DNA of 64,000 nucleotides from the NCBI GenBank assembly GCA_025055175.1, contig JANWYT010000003.1:1-64000 (forward strand), read 5' to 3'. Source of the stretch: Anaerolineae bacterium. Lineage in GTDB: Bacteria > Chloroflexota > Anaerolineae > Aggregatilineales > Phototrophicaceae. Within the stretch, counting starts at the first letter, position 1. The number at the start of each line of letters is the position of its first letter. Positions 25,959 to 33,949 of this stretch are shown piece by piece. The position numbers and the translations under genes were made by a program. A model generated the notes under the pieces. It did no database searches and was not told where the DNA came from. It worked only from the letters and a program-made list of their open reading frames with translations.

Positions 25959-26696
25959 ATGCCGACGCCTTTCAGCCATCTCGTCCAGGCCAAGCGTTTG
26001 CTGCCACGCCTGCCCGCTGAAGCACAGGCCCTCATCAGCGCTCATTTGCCCGCCTTTTACTTGGGCAACGTGGCTGCCGACGCTAAGATCGAAGGGCAGG
26101 AGCGCGCCGTCACTCACTTCTACCGCTACGATGCTCCTATGCCTGAACATCCCTGGCGCGTTATGCTGGAACGCCATCCCAGCCTTGCACGACCTCACGA
26201 TCCTGCCTGGCGCGTCTTCACAGCAGGCTATGTGGCTCATCTGGCCACTGATGCCCATTGGTCACGCACCATGCTCGGCCCGTACTTTGCGCGTGGCCAG
26301 TGGGGTAAATCGGCGTCATGGCGCTTCTACGTGCTGCACTACCTGCTGATCGTCATGGATGAGCGGGACGAGGCCTTGCTCAACGACGCCGACGCGCAAG
26401 CTCTGGCGAGCTGTGCCGCTGTCGATGGCCTGCCCTTCATGCCCAGCGCCACTCTGAGCGAATGGCGCGATTTCATCGCCGAGCAAATTCGCGGCTACAG
26501 CTTGACCGTACCCATCCTGGCCGAGCGCGTCGGTGTGCCAGCCCCGCACATGCGCGCTCTGCTGGATGATCCTGCACAGATGCAGACCATGCTGTGGGAT
26601 CACGTGCCGCCTCAGGTCTTGGCTCAGGTGGAGGCAGGGATGGACGACCATGCCCTTGACCAGCTGCTGTGCTATTTGGACGAGTCTGCACCTTGA
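25959..26696 (+). CDS. Zinc-dependent phospholipase C-like protein
   Basis: A 245-residue, mostly helical protein without a signal peptide. The opening TPFSHLVQAKRLLP, then FYLGNVAADAKI and FTAGYVAHLATDAHWSRTM, gives the H...D...[AG]-x-x-x-H-x-x-x-D-x-x-W pattern of the zinc-dependent PLC/D superfamily (metal ligands His6, Asp40, the His/Asp of VAHLATD). Members of this bacterial subgroup are mostly uncharacterised; phospholipid hydrolysis is an assumption from the fold. It has no strong ribosome binding site and starts 3 bases after ridA. The CheR gene follows 17 bases later. Confidence 0.7.
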   Translation: MPTPFSHLVQAKRLLPRLPAEAQALISAHLPAFYLGNVAADAKIEGQERAVTHFYRYDAPMPEHPWRVMLERHPSLARPHDPAWRVFTAGYVAHLATDAHWSRTMLGPYFARGQWGKSASWRFYVLHYLLIVMDERDEALLNDADAQALASCAAVDGLPFMPSATLSEWRDFIAEQIRGYSLTVPILAERVGVPAPHMRALLDDPAQMQTMLWDHVPPQVLAQVEAGMDDHALDQLLCYLDESAP

Positions 26697-26713
26697 GCGC
26701 CGAAGGAGGGGCT

Positions 26714-28090
26714 ATGAATGAGTGGGATGAGCGCCTGCGCCAACTGATCGAGGCGCGGACGGGCTTGGCGGTGGGAGCGCGTCTGCGCAGCGACGTCGAC
26801 GCACTTTTTGCCCAGTTGGATCGTGGCAACCGCGCTGCTTATTACCACGAGTTGCAAGCCTCTGACCTGCGCGATCCGCGCTGGCAGGAACTCATCCATG
26901 CCCTGACGATTGGCGAGACTTATTTTCTGCGCGACAGGCTGCGCTTCAAGCTGCTCAAAGACGACATTTTGCCCAACCTCGTCCAACGCAAGCGCCGAGC
27001 CAAAGATCAGCACCTGCGCCTGTGGAGCGCTGGCTGCGCTAGCGGCGAAGAAGCCTATTCGCTGGCGATGGTGGTTTACGAAAGCTTGATGGATTTAGAA
27101 CGCTGGCAGATCACCATCTTGGGAACAGACCTCGACGAGCAGGCCATCGCTGCTGCGCGGCGTGGGGTCTACCGCGAGTGGTCGTTTCGTCATGCTAGCG
27201 AGGGACTACGACCGCGTTACTTCACCCAGGTTGGTGAGGGATTGTGGCAGATTGCCGTCATCTTGCGCCGCATGGTCACTTTCCAGCAGGGTAACTTGCT
27301 CCAGACAGCCGCTCAAGAGATGGATATCATCTTCTGCCGCAACGTCCTCATCTACCTGAGCGCCACCGCCGTGCGCCAGCTGGAAGACATGCTCTACGAA
27401 GCGCTCAGCCCAGGCGGCTGGTTGGTGTTGGGCGAGGCAGAAGCTCTGCGCCATCAGCGCCAGCGCTGGCAAATGCACCTCTACCCTGGTGCGCCACTCT
27501 ACCAGAAGCCACAGCAAGAGGCTTTGCCCGTCCCCGTCCAGCACAAGTTCAACGTATCGACCACTTGGGCCGATACCCCCAGCCGCGAGGCTCAAGATAG
27601 AACGCGCTATGAGCAGGCCCTAGCTCTCATGCGGGCTGAACAGTATCTGGAAGCTGAACAGCTCCTGGGCTTGCTGCTGATCGATGAACCTAACCATGCC
27701 GAAGCTCATGTGCTGTTGGCCACGCTCTTCGCCAATCGCCAGGCCTTGCCCGAAGCTCAAACTCACCTTGAGAAAGCTCTGCGCCTCCAGCCCATGCTGG
27801 CCAACGCTCACTACATGATCGCCCTGATCCGCTTGGAACAGGACGACGCAGAACGCGCCGAACGTTCGTTGCGCGCTGCTCTGTACGTGGATCGCCAGCA
27901 CGTCCTGGCGCACTTTTTGTTGGGGGTGATCTTGGCCCGCCGAGGCGAGATGACGCGCGCCCACAATCATTGGCAGCAAGCCCGCGATGTGCTGCGCAGC
28001 CTCCCACCTGAAGCCTACGTCAGCCAGCTGAACGCCATGCGCGCTGCCGACATGCTGGCTCTGGTGCAAGGCCAAATAGATGAAGGCTGA
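26714..28090 (+). CDS. CheR-type protein methyltransferase with C-terminal TPR
   Basis: A 458-residue protein that methylates glutamates of chemoreceptor-like proteins using SAM. The N-terminal helical part leads to TIGETYFLRD (66-74, the N-x-T-x-F-F-R-D motif), the SAM loop WSAGCASGEEAYSLAMV (104-120), TILGTDLDEQAI and IIFCRNVLIYL. After about residue 290, TPR-like helices follow (YEQALALMRAEQYLEAEQLL; AEAHVLLATLFANRQ; AHYMIALIRLEQDDAERAE). AAGGAGGGGCT gives a strong start at ATG 26714. No other chemotaxis genes are nearby, so it may belong to a non-motility Che-like pathway. Confidence 0.93.
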   Translation: MNEWDERLRQLIEARTGLAVGARLRSDVDALFAQLDRGNRAAYYHELQASDLRDPRWQELIHALTIGETYFLRDRLRFKLLKDDILPNLVQRKRRAKDQHLRLWSAGCASGEEAYSLAMVVYESLMDLERWQITILGTDLDEQAIAAARRGVYREWSFRHASEGLRPRYFTQVGEGLWQIAVILRRMVTFQQGNLLQTAAQEMDIIFCRNVLIYLSATAVRQLEDMLYEALSPGGWLVLGEAEALRHQRQRWQMHLYPGAPLYQKPQQEALPVPVQHKFNVSTTWADTPSREAQDRTRYEQALALMRAEQYLEAEQLLGLLLIDEPNHAEAHVLLATLFANRQALPEAQTHLEKALRLQPMLANAHYMIALIRLEQDDAERAERSLRAALYVDRQHVLAHFLLGVILARRGEMTRAHNHWQQARDVLRSLPPEAYVSQLNAMRAADMLALVQGQIDEG

Positions 28091-28142
28091 GGCGGCTCAG
28101 TCAGTACTCTGAGACAACCTGTGACGACATGAGGATTTGCTC

Positions 28143-28523
28143 ATGAGCCAAACAGACAAGCTAGCCCTTCAAAGGTCACAAGCTGGTATGCGCTTCATCG
28201 CTCAGACTAGCATTTACAACCAAGCGAATTGGCCGCGCCTAGCCCAATTCATCCGCGAGAGCTATGCTCCCGTCCTACTAGAAGAGCGCAACGTAGCTGA
28301 GCGCCTGGCGGATTTTCAAGCTTGGCAGGCGCAGATGGGCCGTATGCGCGTGAAGCAAGTTTTGGCCTCCAACGAACATCACGTCGTTGTGGCGCTGGAG
28401 GTAGAGCGCGAGGCGAATCTCTACTATCTAGAGTTGCAGTGCGAGGGGGACTACCCGCACCTGATTACGCGCTGCTGGTTGGCTCCCCTCGTGCCTGTGG
28501 AGAGCGAAGATGAGGATGCTTAG
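28143..28523 (+). CDS. Small protein, possibly NTF2/SnoaL-like, unknown function
   Basis: A 126-residue protein with no signal peptide. ATG 28143 after GAGGATTTGCTC is preferred to a TTG two codons upstream. Residues 15-60 are helical (NQANWPRLAQFIRESYAP; ERLADFQAWQAQMG) and the rest forms alternating strands (RVKQVLASNEHHVVVALEVE; LYYLELQCEGDYPHLITRCW), the order expected for a small alpha+beta cone such as NTF2-like proteins; this is a fold guess only. The tail is acidic. It follows the CheR gene by 52 bases and its end overlaps the thioredoxin-like gene. Confidence 0.65.
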   Translation: MSQTDKLALQRSQAGMRFIAQTSIYNQANWPRLAQFIRESYAPVLLEERNVAERLADFQAWQAQMGRMRVKQVLASNEHHVVVALEVEREANLYYLELQCEGDYPHLITRCWLAPLVPVESEDEDA

Positions 28524-28783
28524 GCGCTGGCGGCCATCCGCAAGACTGAGAGGACGGCTTCGCGCAGGCGTGCGCGGCTTGGGGTGGCGCCGCTCCAGAC
28601 CACGCACCCATCGATGACCAGCGCAGGCGTACCTTTGACAGGATAATTGATGATGGTCAAAAAATCGGTCACGATCTCAAATGAGTAGTTGAGGCCGAGC
28701 GTCTCTAAGACGATGACCGCTTCAGCTTCAAGGCGGCGTGCTTCTAAAGAACCATCAGACAGTAGTTTAACTCGGTGATCCAT
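28520..28783 (-). CDS. Thioredoxin-fold protein lacking the CxxC motif
   Basis: An 87-residue protein resembling the small MTH895/TM0996-type thioredoxin-like proteins. It has the cis-proline strand YPVKGTPALVIDGCVVWSG and the C-terminal helix, but the active-site loop after the first strand reads SDGSLEARRLEAEA where C-x-x-C would be expected; both cysteines are gone. The only Cys (in IDGCVVW) follows the cis-Pro strand. Redox activity of the normal kind is therefore unlikely. ATG 28783 follows GGGGAGCGCTGAG; in-frame GTG 28807 and ATG 28798 are less well placed. Confidence 0.7.
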   Translation of the reverse strand: MDHRVKLLSDGSLEARRLEAEAVIVLETLGLNYSFEIVTDFLTIINYPVKGTPALVIDGCVVWSGATPSRARLREAVLSVLRMAASA

Positions 28784-28929
28784 CTCAGCGCTCCCCATAC
28801 TCTTCACTGTTCGCTTCGCGTTTCTTCACGTCCATTGATACAACAATACTGTGAAGTTTACGCGCAAAGAAGTGACTAGAATCATCAAGAGAGCATTATG
28901 ATTGTCACACCCTCATGAATGATACAAGC

Positions 28930-30168
28930 TCAGGCCTCAGCGACGCTGCGCAGCACAGCTTCGTAGCGCGTCACGACGGTCTCAAAGTTGAAGTGCTGTT
29001 CAGCGTAGGCGCGCGCTGCCTGAGAGGCGCGGTCGCGCTTGGTCGGCTGATCTAGGTAGCTGGCGATGGCCTGAGCCAGCGCTTCTGCGTCGCCGAACGG
29101 CACGGTCTCGCCTGCGCCGCTGCGCGCCAAGAGCTGGCTGATGACGCCCTCCACCGCCACCACCAACGGCGTTCCGCTGGCCATCGCCTCGTAGACCTTG
29201 CTCTGCAGCGAAATGCGGTTGGTGGCGTTGTCATGCACCGCCCAGAAGGTCAAATGAGATGCAGCCCAAGCGGCGGGCATATCGGCATGATCGACCCAAT
29301 CCACCCAGCGCAAGTTGGGCAGAGCCTGGCCTTGCAGCGCATCGCGATGGATGCCCGTCCCCAAGAACAGGAATAGGACGTCGGGACGTTGGACAAAATG
29401 CGCGGCGGCTTTCAACATGGTGTCCAGATCGATGTGGTTGCCCAGCGTGCCGGCGAACGTCACTAGCTTAGCCTGCCCCAGGCCATGTTGGGCGCGGAAG
29501 TTAGCCGTCTCCACATCGGGGCGGAAGCGGCTGAGGTCGGTGGCGTTCATGATGACGTGGGCATTGGGGTGCGGGCCAATGCGCCCCTGAATACTGGTCA
29601 GGATATCTGGCAGGAGGGCTATGATGGCGCTGGCTTGGCGTTGTGTAAGGTTGACCAGGGCCTTGAAGGTACGATAGATCAGGCTTTGTTCATGAGTGAC
29701 GCCAACAGCCACCAGGTACTCAGGCCAATAATCGGAGACGTTGACGACGTAGGGTCGGCGCTTGACCTTGCTGAGCCACCAGCCAGCCAGCGCCGTGAAG
29801 ACGGGTTGATTTTCGATCAGCAGCACGTCGGGGCGAGACAAGGCCAGCCCGCGCAGGGCTGCCATCAGCATAAACGACACCTGGCTGATGAGGCGCAGCG
29901 CGATGCTACGGCTGGGGGTGGCCCAGTGCCAGGCGCGCACTACGCGCACCCCATCCAGCATTTCCTGGCGCGTCCACACTCCGCGATAGTCGGCGCGAAT
30001 GCGCCCCTGAGGGTAGTGAGGCATAGGACACAGCACCGTGACGCGATGACCGCGCGCCACCAGCGCTTGGGCCAGGCGCGTCAAGCGCACCGCCGCCGCC
30101 CCGCCATCGGGTGCGAAGTAGTGCGTCACTAGCAGAATGCGCAGCCGCTTATCTGGTGGATCGTCCAT
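28930..30168 (-). CDS. GT4 family glycosyltransferase (WbuB-like)
   Basis: A 412-residue GT-B glycosyltransferase. The N-terminal half opens RILLVTHYFAPDGGAAAVRLTRLAQALVARGH with the GG donor loop and has VVNVSDYWPEYLVAVGV, typical of WbuB-like enzymes in surface polysaccharide synthesis. The C-terminal half has LVTFAGTLGNHIDLDTML and the E-x7-E region SLQSKVYEAMASGTPLVVAVEG. Its ATG shares a base with the TAA of the upstream TIR/FGE gene (TAATG), so it is translationally coupled to it. Donor and acceptor are unknown; cytoplasmic face of the membrane is assumed. Confidence 0.88.
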   Translation of the reverse strand: MDDPPDKRLRILLVTHYFAPDGGAAAVRLTRLAQALVARGHRVTVLCPMPHYPQGRIRADYRGVWTRQEMLDGVRVVRAWHWATPSRSIALRLISQVSFMLMAALRGLALSRPDVLLIENQPVFTALAGWWLSKVKRRPYVVNVSDYWPEYLVAVGVTHEQSLIYRTFKALVNLTQRQASAIIALLPDILTSIQGRIGPHPNAHVIMNATDLSRFRPDVETANFRAQHGLGQAKLVTFAGTLGNHIDLDTMLKAAAHFVQRPDVLFLFLGTGIHRDALQGQALPNLRWVDWVDHADMPAAWAASHLTFWAVHDNATNRISLQSKVYEAMASGTPLVVAVEGVISQLLARSGAGETVPFGDAEALAQAIASYLDQPTKRDRASQAARAYAEQHFNFETVVTRYEAVLRSVAEA

Positions 30169-31688
30169 TAGTCCTCCAGCAGGATTAGGCGTAGGCCCAC
30201 GTCGGGACGCACAGTCTGAGGCGGCAAGGTGGCGCGATAGAGCGGGTGGACTTCTTCGGCTGAAGACGTGTAAGCTCCACCGCGCACCATGCGCCCTCGA
30301 CTGGGATGGGCGACGGTGTGCTGACCATCAACGTCAGTGCTGCACCATTCCCACACCCCACCACAGAGCTGGCGTATGCCCCAGGGACTGTCCCCTTGTG
30401 GATAATCGTTGACTCGCGAAGGGCGCGGTTGGCCACCATAGCACAGGCGCCTTGGATCGAAGTTCATGCCCCAGGGATAGCCTTGCGCCTGGTCGCCCAG
30501 CGCAGCGCGCTGCCATTGGGCTTCGCTGGGCAGGCCCACCGTCTGGCCTAGCCGATAGCTGAGCCACAGGGCAAAAGCCTGAGCGTCGTACCATGAGAGG
30601 TTGGTGCGTGGCAGTTGATCGCCTTTGAAGGTGGGCGGGATGGGCTGGGGATGTTCGGCGCGCCATTGGCGGGCTTGAGGGCTGTAGTCCCACCAATCTG
30701 GATTACGATAGCCGTCGTCGGCGCGCACGAACAGTTCATATTCAGCGTTGGAGACGGCGCAGCGGCTCATAGCGAAGTCGCGCACAGCGTAGACGTGTTC
30801 GCTCACGCGCACCAGACCGGCTCGTACCGTCTGCCAAGTGATGGTGGGCAGCAAGCGCGCCCCCATCCGTCCCCCGCCGACGCCTACGTTTATGGCGCCG
30901 CCAGCCTGGACAGCGTGGCGCTGGCGCACACGCGCGCCGATTCCCTGCGGATCGTGGTCACCGAACTCCGCCTGAAAGCGCTCGTAAGCGCGGCGCACCT
31001 CATCCAGGGGCAGTTGAGCCTGGAGCATGCCCAGCAACAGGTTGTAGTCCTGATCGCGCAAGATAGCCTGCAGGTGCTGACGATTGGCTTCAACGTCGAA
31101 GATAGGCGGCTTCTTGGGGTGTTTGGCGATCCGTTCCAGCAGCTCCATCGCTTCGCGGTAGGCCTGGCGCTCGTAGGCCTCTATGAAGCGATGGATGAGG
31201 TTTTGTGCGCTCTGGCGCAAGGGTAGATGATAGGTATGAGCCAGGCGGCGCGCCAGGTGACGCACCTCGCGGGCGAAATTGGGATCGGCGTCCAGAGTGA
31301 CGGCGTTGAGCGTGGGTAAACGCCACAGGCTAGGCGGCAAATCGTCGGCGCTGGGCATTCTAGCGCCATCGATCAGCAGCGGCACGACTTGGCATTCCTT
31401 CCCACGCGACAGGGCAATCTCTAGCTCACGGCGCACGAAGTCGTGAGGATGATGGAGTCGGCGCTGGCCCTCAGCGCTCACCAACCATCCAGGGCCGATC
31501 AGCACCAGCACCACGCGCGCCTGATGCAGCGCCTCTCTCAGGTAAGCGGGGAATTCTTCCCCTTCGGGGATACTCTGAACATCGAAGAAGACGGCGTGGC
31601 GGCCAAAGAAATGGCTCAGGATGGTGTGGATACGGGCGGCGGCGTGACGACTATCGGAGCGGCGATAGGAAATGAAGATGAGAACCAT
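30168..31688 (-). CDS. TIR domain fused to an FGE-sulfatase-like domain
   Basis: A 506-residue fusion. Residues 1-150 are a bacterial TIR domain: MVLIFISYRRSDSRHAAARI, FFDVQSIPEGEEFPAYLREAL (candidate NADase Glu in the 44-52 stretch) and VLVLIGPGWL. Residues ~155-280 are helical and charged. Residues ~285-504 are a formylglycine-generating-enzyme/SUMF1-type fold: SRCAVSNAEYELFV, NLSWYDAQAFALWL, GLPSEAQWQRAALG, YPWG, GGVWEWCS and RMVRGGAY. The paired cysteines of true FGE near the end are absent (GGAYTSSAEEVHPLYRA), so it is more like non-modifying EgtB/PvdO or ligand-binding versions. The start at ATG 31688 begins the TIR; 82 upstream frame residues are not family-like. Coupled to the GT4 gene. 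Confidence 0.88.
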   Translation of the reverse strand: MVLIFISYRRSDSRHAAARIHTILSHFFGRHAVFFDVQSIPEGEEFPAYLREALHQARVVLVLIGPGWLVSAEGQRRLHHPHDFVRRELEIALSRGKECQVVPLLIDGARMPSADDLPPSLWRLPTLNAVTLDADPNFAREVRHLARRLAHTYHLPLRQSAQNLIHRFIEAYERQAYREAMELLERIAKHPKKPPIFDVEANRQHLQAILRDQDYNLLLGMLQAQLPLDEVRRAYERFQAEFGDHDPQGIGARVRQRHAVQAGGAINVGVGGGRMGARLLPTITWQTVRAGLVRVSEHVYAVRDFAMSRCAVSNAEYELFVRADDGYRNPDWWDYSPQARQWRAEHPQPIPPTFKGDQLPRTNLSWYDAQAFALWLSYRLGQTVGLPSEAQWQRAALGDQAQGYPWGMNFDPRRLCYGGQPRPSRVNDYPQGDSPWGIRQLCGGVWEWCSTDVDGQHTVAHPSRGRMVRGGAYTSSAEEVHPLYRATLPPQTVRPDVGLRLILLED

Positions 31689-31773
31689 AGGCTGGCGCTT
31701 TTGAACGCTTCCGTAAGACGAAGACCGTGCCTTGCGTCTACTAGCATAGCAGCACTCAGGAGAAAGCGCCAAA

Positions 31774-32034
31774 ATGCCCTCATCAGACCGCCTCGCCCAA
31801 TTGCAAGCCCTGCTGGATTTCGTGGCCAACGCTCCGGAAGACCCGATCATCATCGCGATGGACTGCAATGACCACTGCGAGAAAATGGCTTCCTTGGCGG
31901 AGCGCGTGGCTAATGGCGAGACTTTGGAAGACATCTTGCCCGAACTTCAGGAACACATGCGCTACTGGGGTGACTGCCGCGAAGAATTCATGGCCTTAGT
32001 CGCCGTCCTCAAGGCGGAAATGCTGGCCCAATGA
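31774..32034 (+). CDS. Small protein resembling an anti-sigma zinc-finger (zf-HC2-like), degenerate
   Basis: An 86-residue acidic protein. The middle reads DCNDHCEKMASLAERVANGE and is followed by LPELQEHMRYWGDCREEFMALV, which resembles the anti-sigma zinc-finger pattern H-L-x-x-C-x-x-C-x-E-E-x-x-x-L; the first of the two cysteines is Trp here, so zinc binding may be lost or rely on the upstream Cys/His pair. No sigma factor gene is adjacent. AGGAGA lies 10 bases before the ATG. It is divergent from the TIR/FGE gene (85-base gap) and 57 bases before trxB, possibly in one transcript with it. Confidence 0.65.
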   Translation: MPSSDRLAQLQALLDFVANAPEDPIIIAMDCNDHCEKMASLAERVANGETLEDILPELQEHMRYWGDCREEFMALVAVLKAEMLAQ

Positions 32035-32091
32035 CGCGGCCCGACCTAACTGTGAAAGCCATCTAGCCTACAGATTTGAGGAACAACAAAC

Positions 32092-33063
32092 ATGCGCAAG
32101 GAACGTGTCGTCATCATCGGTTCTGGCCCAGCGGGCATGGCTGCCGCCCTCTACACTGCCCGCGCTCAACTTGCTCCCACCGTCATCATCGGCAACCAGC
32201 TAGGCGGACAAGCCGCCATCACCCACGAGATTGATAACTACCCTGGCTTCCCTGAAGGAATCAGCGGCCCAGAACTCATGGAGCGCATGAAGGCCCAGGC
32301 CGAACGCTTCGGCGCGAAATTTGAGTGGGACATGGTGACAGAGGTCGATTTCACTCATGGTACACCTTTCACGGTGCGCACCTACAACGAGACTTACCTG
32401 GCCGACTCGGTCATCGTCACCATCGGCGCCGATCCGCGCAAGCTAGGCATCCCTGGCGAGCTGGAGGGTATTGGTAGAGGTGTGAGCTACTGCGGCACAT
32501 GCGACGGCTTCTTCTTCAGGGGCAAGAACATCTTCGTTGTGGGCGGCGGCGACAGCGCCGTGAGCGAAGCTATTTTCTTGACGCGCTTCGCCAACCACGT
32601 GACGCTCATCCATCGCCGCGACACGCTGCGCGCCGGCGTGGCCCTGCAAAAGCGCTTCTTCGAGAACGAGAAAATCAGCGTCATCTGGGACAGCGTCTTG
32701 GAGGAGATTCTGCGCGATGAGAGCGGTACGGTCAACGCCGCGCGCGTGAAGAACCTGAAGACGGGTGAAGTCCAGATTATGCCCACCGAAGGCGTCTTCA
32801 TCTTCATCGGCCACGACCCCAACAGCCCCATCTTCGCTCGGCAGCTGGCCATGAACGAGGCTGGCTACGTCATCACCGATGAGCGTTACCGCACCAGCGT
32901 AGAAGGCGTCTTCGCCGCTGGCGAAATCCAGGATGAGATTTGGCGGCAGGTGGCGACCAGCGTCGGCCAGGGGACGGGCGCGGCCATGAGCGCCATCCAT
33001 TGGCTGGAGGAGAACGAAGAACGCTTACAGAGCCTGGACGCCGAGCCGACAGCTGGCGACTAG
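32092..33063 (+). CDS. trxB: Thioredoxin reductase
   Basis: FAD- and NADPH-dependent reductase of thioredoxin, 323 aa, cytoplasmic. FAD-binding GSGPAGMAA (10-18), redox pair CGTC (134-137, in YCGTCDGFFFRGK), NADPH loop VVGGGDSAVSEA (149-160) followed by HRRDTLRA, and the closing GVFAAGEIQDEIWRQVATSVGQGTGAAMSA. The usual C-A-T-C is C-G-T-C here, and G-D-x-x-D of the C-terminal FAD motif reads GEIQD. No thioredoxin gene adjacent. A long hairpin follows the stop. Confidence 0.95.
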   Translation: MRKERVVIIGSGPAGMAAALYTARAQLAPTVIIGNQLGGQAAITHEIDNYPGFPEGISGPELMERMKAQAERFGAKFEWDMVTEVDFTHGTPFTVRTYNETYLADSVIVTIGADPRKLGIPGELEGIGRGVSYCGTCDGFFFRGKNIFVVGGGDSAVSEAIFLTRFANHVTLIHRRDTLRAGVALQKRFFENEKISVIWDSVLEEILRDESGTVNAARVKNLKTGEVQIMPTEGVFIFIGHDPNSPIFARQLAMNEAGYVITDERYRTSVEGVFAAGEIQDEIWRQVATSVGQGTGAAMSAIHWLEENEERLQSLDAEPTAGD

Positions 33064-33078
33064 GTGAACATCTGGGCT

Positions 33079-33107
33079 GCAGGGGCGAGCCAATGGCTCG
33101 TCCCTGC
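33079..33107. terminator. 13-pair hairpin between trxB and the convergent SH3 gene
   Basis: GCAGGGGCGAGCC (33079-33091), loop AAT, GGCTCGTCCCTGC (33095-33107), with one G-T pair. It is the longest stem among the terminator-like hairpins here and can serve both strands; no T-run follows. Confidence 0.65.
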
Positions 33108-33133
33108 GAGTCTCGGACAGAGGTCGCGACAGC

Positions 33134-33865
33134 TCAGCGCGCGCCGCAGTTGCCGCGCGTGCGCACGCGGGTGGCCGTGATCCAGCCGTTGTCGCTCTCG
33201 TAGATGACGTTGTACCAATCGCCCTGGCGGTCGATGGCGCGCAGCGCGATGTTGAAGGGTACGAGGCCCTTGATGGGGGCGCTGAGCGAAGGGCCGCTGC
33301 GGAAGTTGAGGATGGCCGTCGTGACGACGGTGCAGCCCTCCAGCGTGAAGCGCGGAGCTGTGCCAGTCGTGGCGCTGCCATCCACAGGAGCGGGTGCCTT
33401 CGTCGTGGCGCCGCCAGCGCCAGGCGTAGCAGCGGGGCCTGGGGCAGACGCGCTTACTTCGGGCGGATACGGCTCGTCTAGCAGGATGACGATAGATGGC
33501 GAGTCGATCACTACGCAAGTATGGCCTGCTGCACCTTGTACTGGTGGTGTCCACAGCGCTTGGCGTGCTTGGCCAGGGCCAGTCGGAATGCGCATCAGCG
33601 CGCCTGTGCCGCGCAGGCACAGGCCCACGCGCGGAGATGTCCAGCCAGAAGGATCGAAGATGTCTACTGCGCGGATGATGCGCGCTTCGCGATCACGTGC
33701 CAGGCCTTCGTCGCGTCCGCTGATGACGCGGCAGTTCACCGTGCCGTCGATGATCGTCCCCTCGCTGGTGTCGCCGTTGCAGCGCTGTTGGGCGCTAGTG
33801 GGTATGGCCATCGCTGCCAAAGCCAACAAGGCCAGCAGCAGCCCCAGACGAATTCTCTTGCTCAT
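33134..33865 (-). CDS. Secreted protein with C-terminal bacterial SH3 domain
   Basis: A 243-residue exported protein. ATG 33865 follows GGAG and gives a clean signal peptide (KRIRLGLLLALLALAAMAIPTSAQQ, cut near SAQ-Q). After a Cys-containing region (residues ~28-120) and a Pro/Ala/Gly-rich linker comes an SH3b domain: TTAILNFRSGPSLSAPIKGLV, then RQGDWYNVIYESDNGWITATRV. Such domains bind cell-wall peptides. The 26 residues upstream of the chosen start are not signal-like. A good promoter lies directly upstream (33909-33937). Confidence 0.85.
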   Translation of the reverse strand: MSKRIRLGLLLALLALAAMAIPTSAQQRCNGDTSEGTIIDGTVNCRVISGRDEGLARDREARIIRAVDIFDPSGWTSPRVGLCLRGTGALMRIPTGPGQARQALWTPPVQGAAGHTCVVIDSPSIVILLDEPYPPEVSASAPGPAATPGAGGATTKAPAPVDGSATTGTAPRFTLEGCTVVTTAILNFRSGPSLSAPIKGLVPFNIALRAIDRQGDWYNVIYESDNGWITATRVRTRGNCGAR

Positions 33866-33908
33866 GCTCACACTCCCTTTAGTGCCTTGTGGCGAATCGT
33901 GCCTCGAG

Positions 33909-33937
33909 ATGATAGGTGGATTGTAGAAGGCTGTCAA
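33909..33937 (-). promoter_or_regulatory. Promoter of the secreted SH3 gene
   Basis: On the minus strand TTGACA (33937-33932), exactly 17 bases, TATCAT (33914-33909). Consensus -35 and near-consensus -10, placed ~44 bases before the ATG. Confidence 0.75.
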
Positions 33938-33949
33938 ATCCAAAATGGC

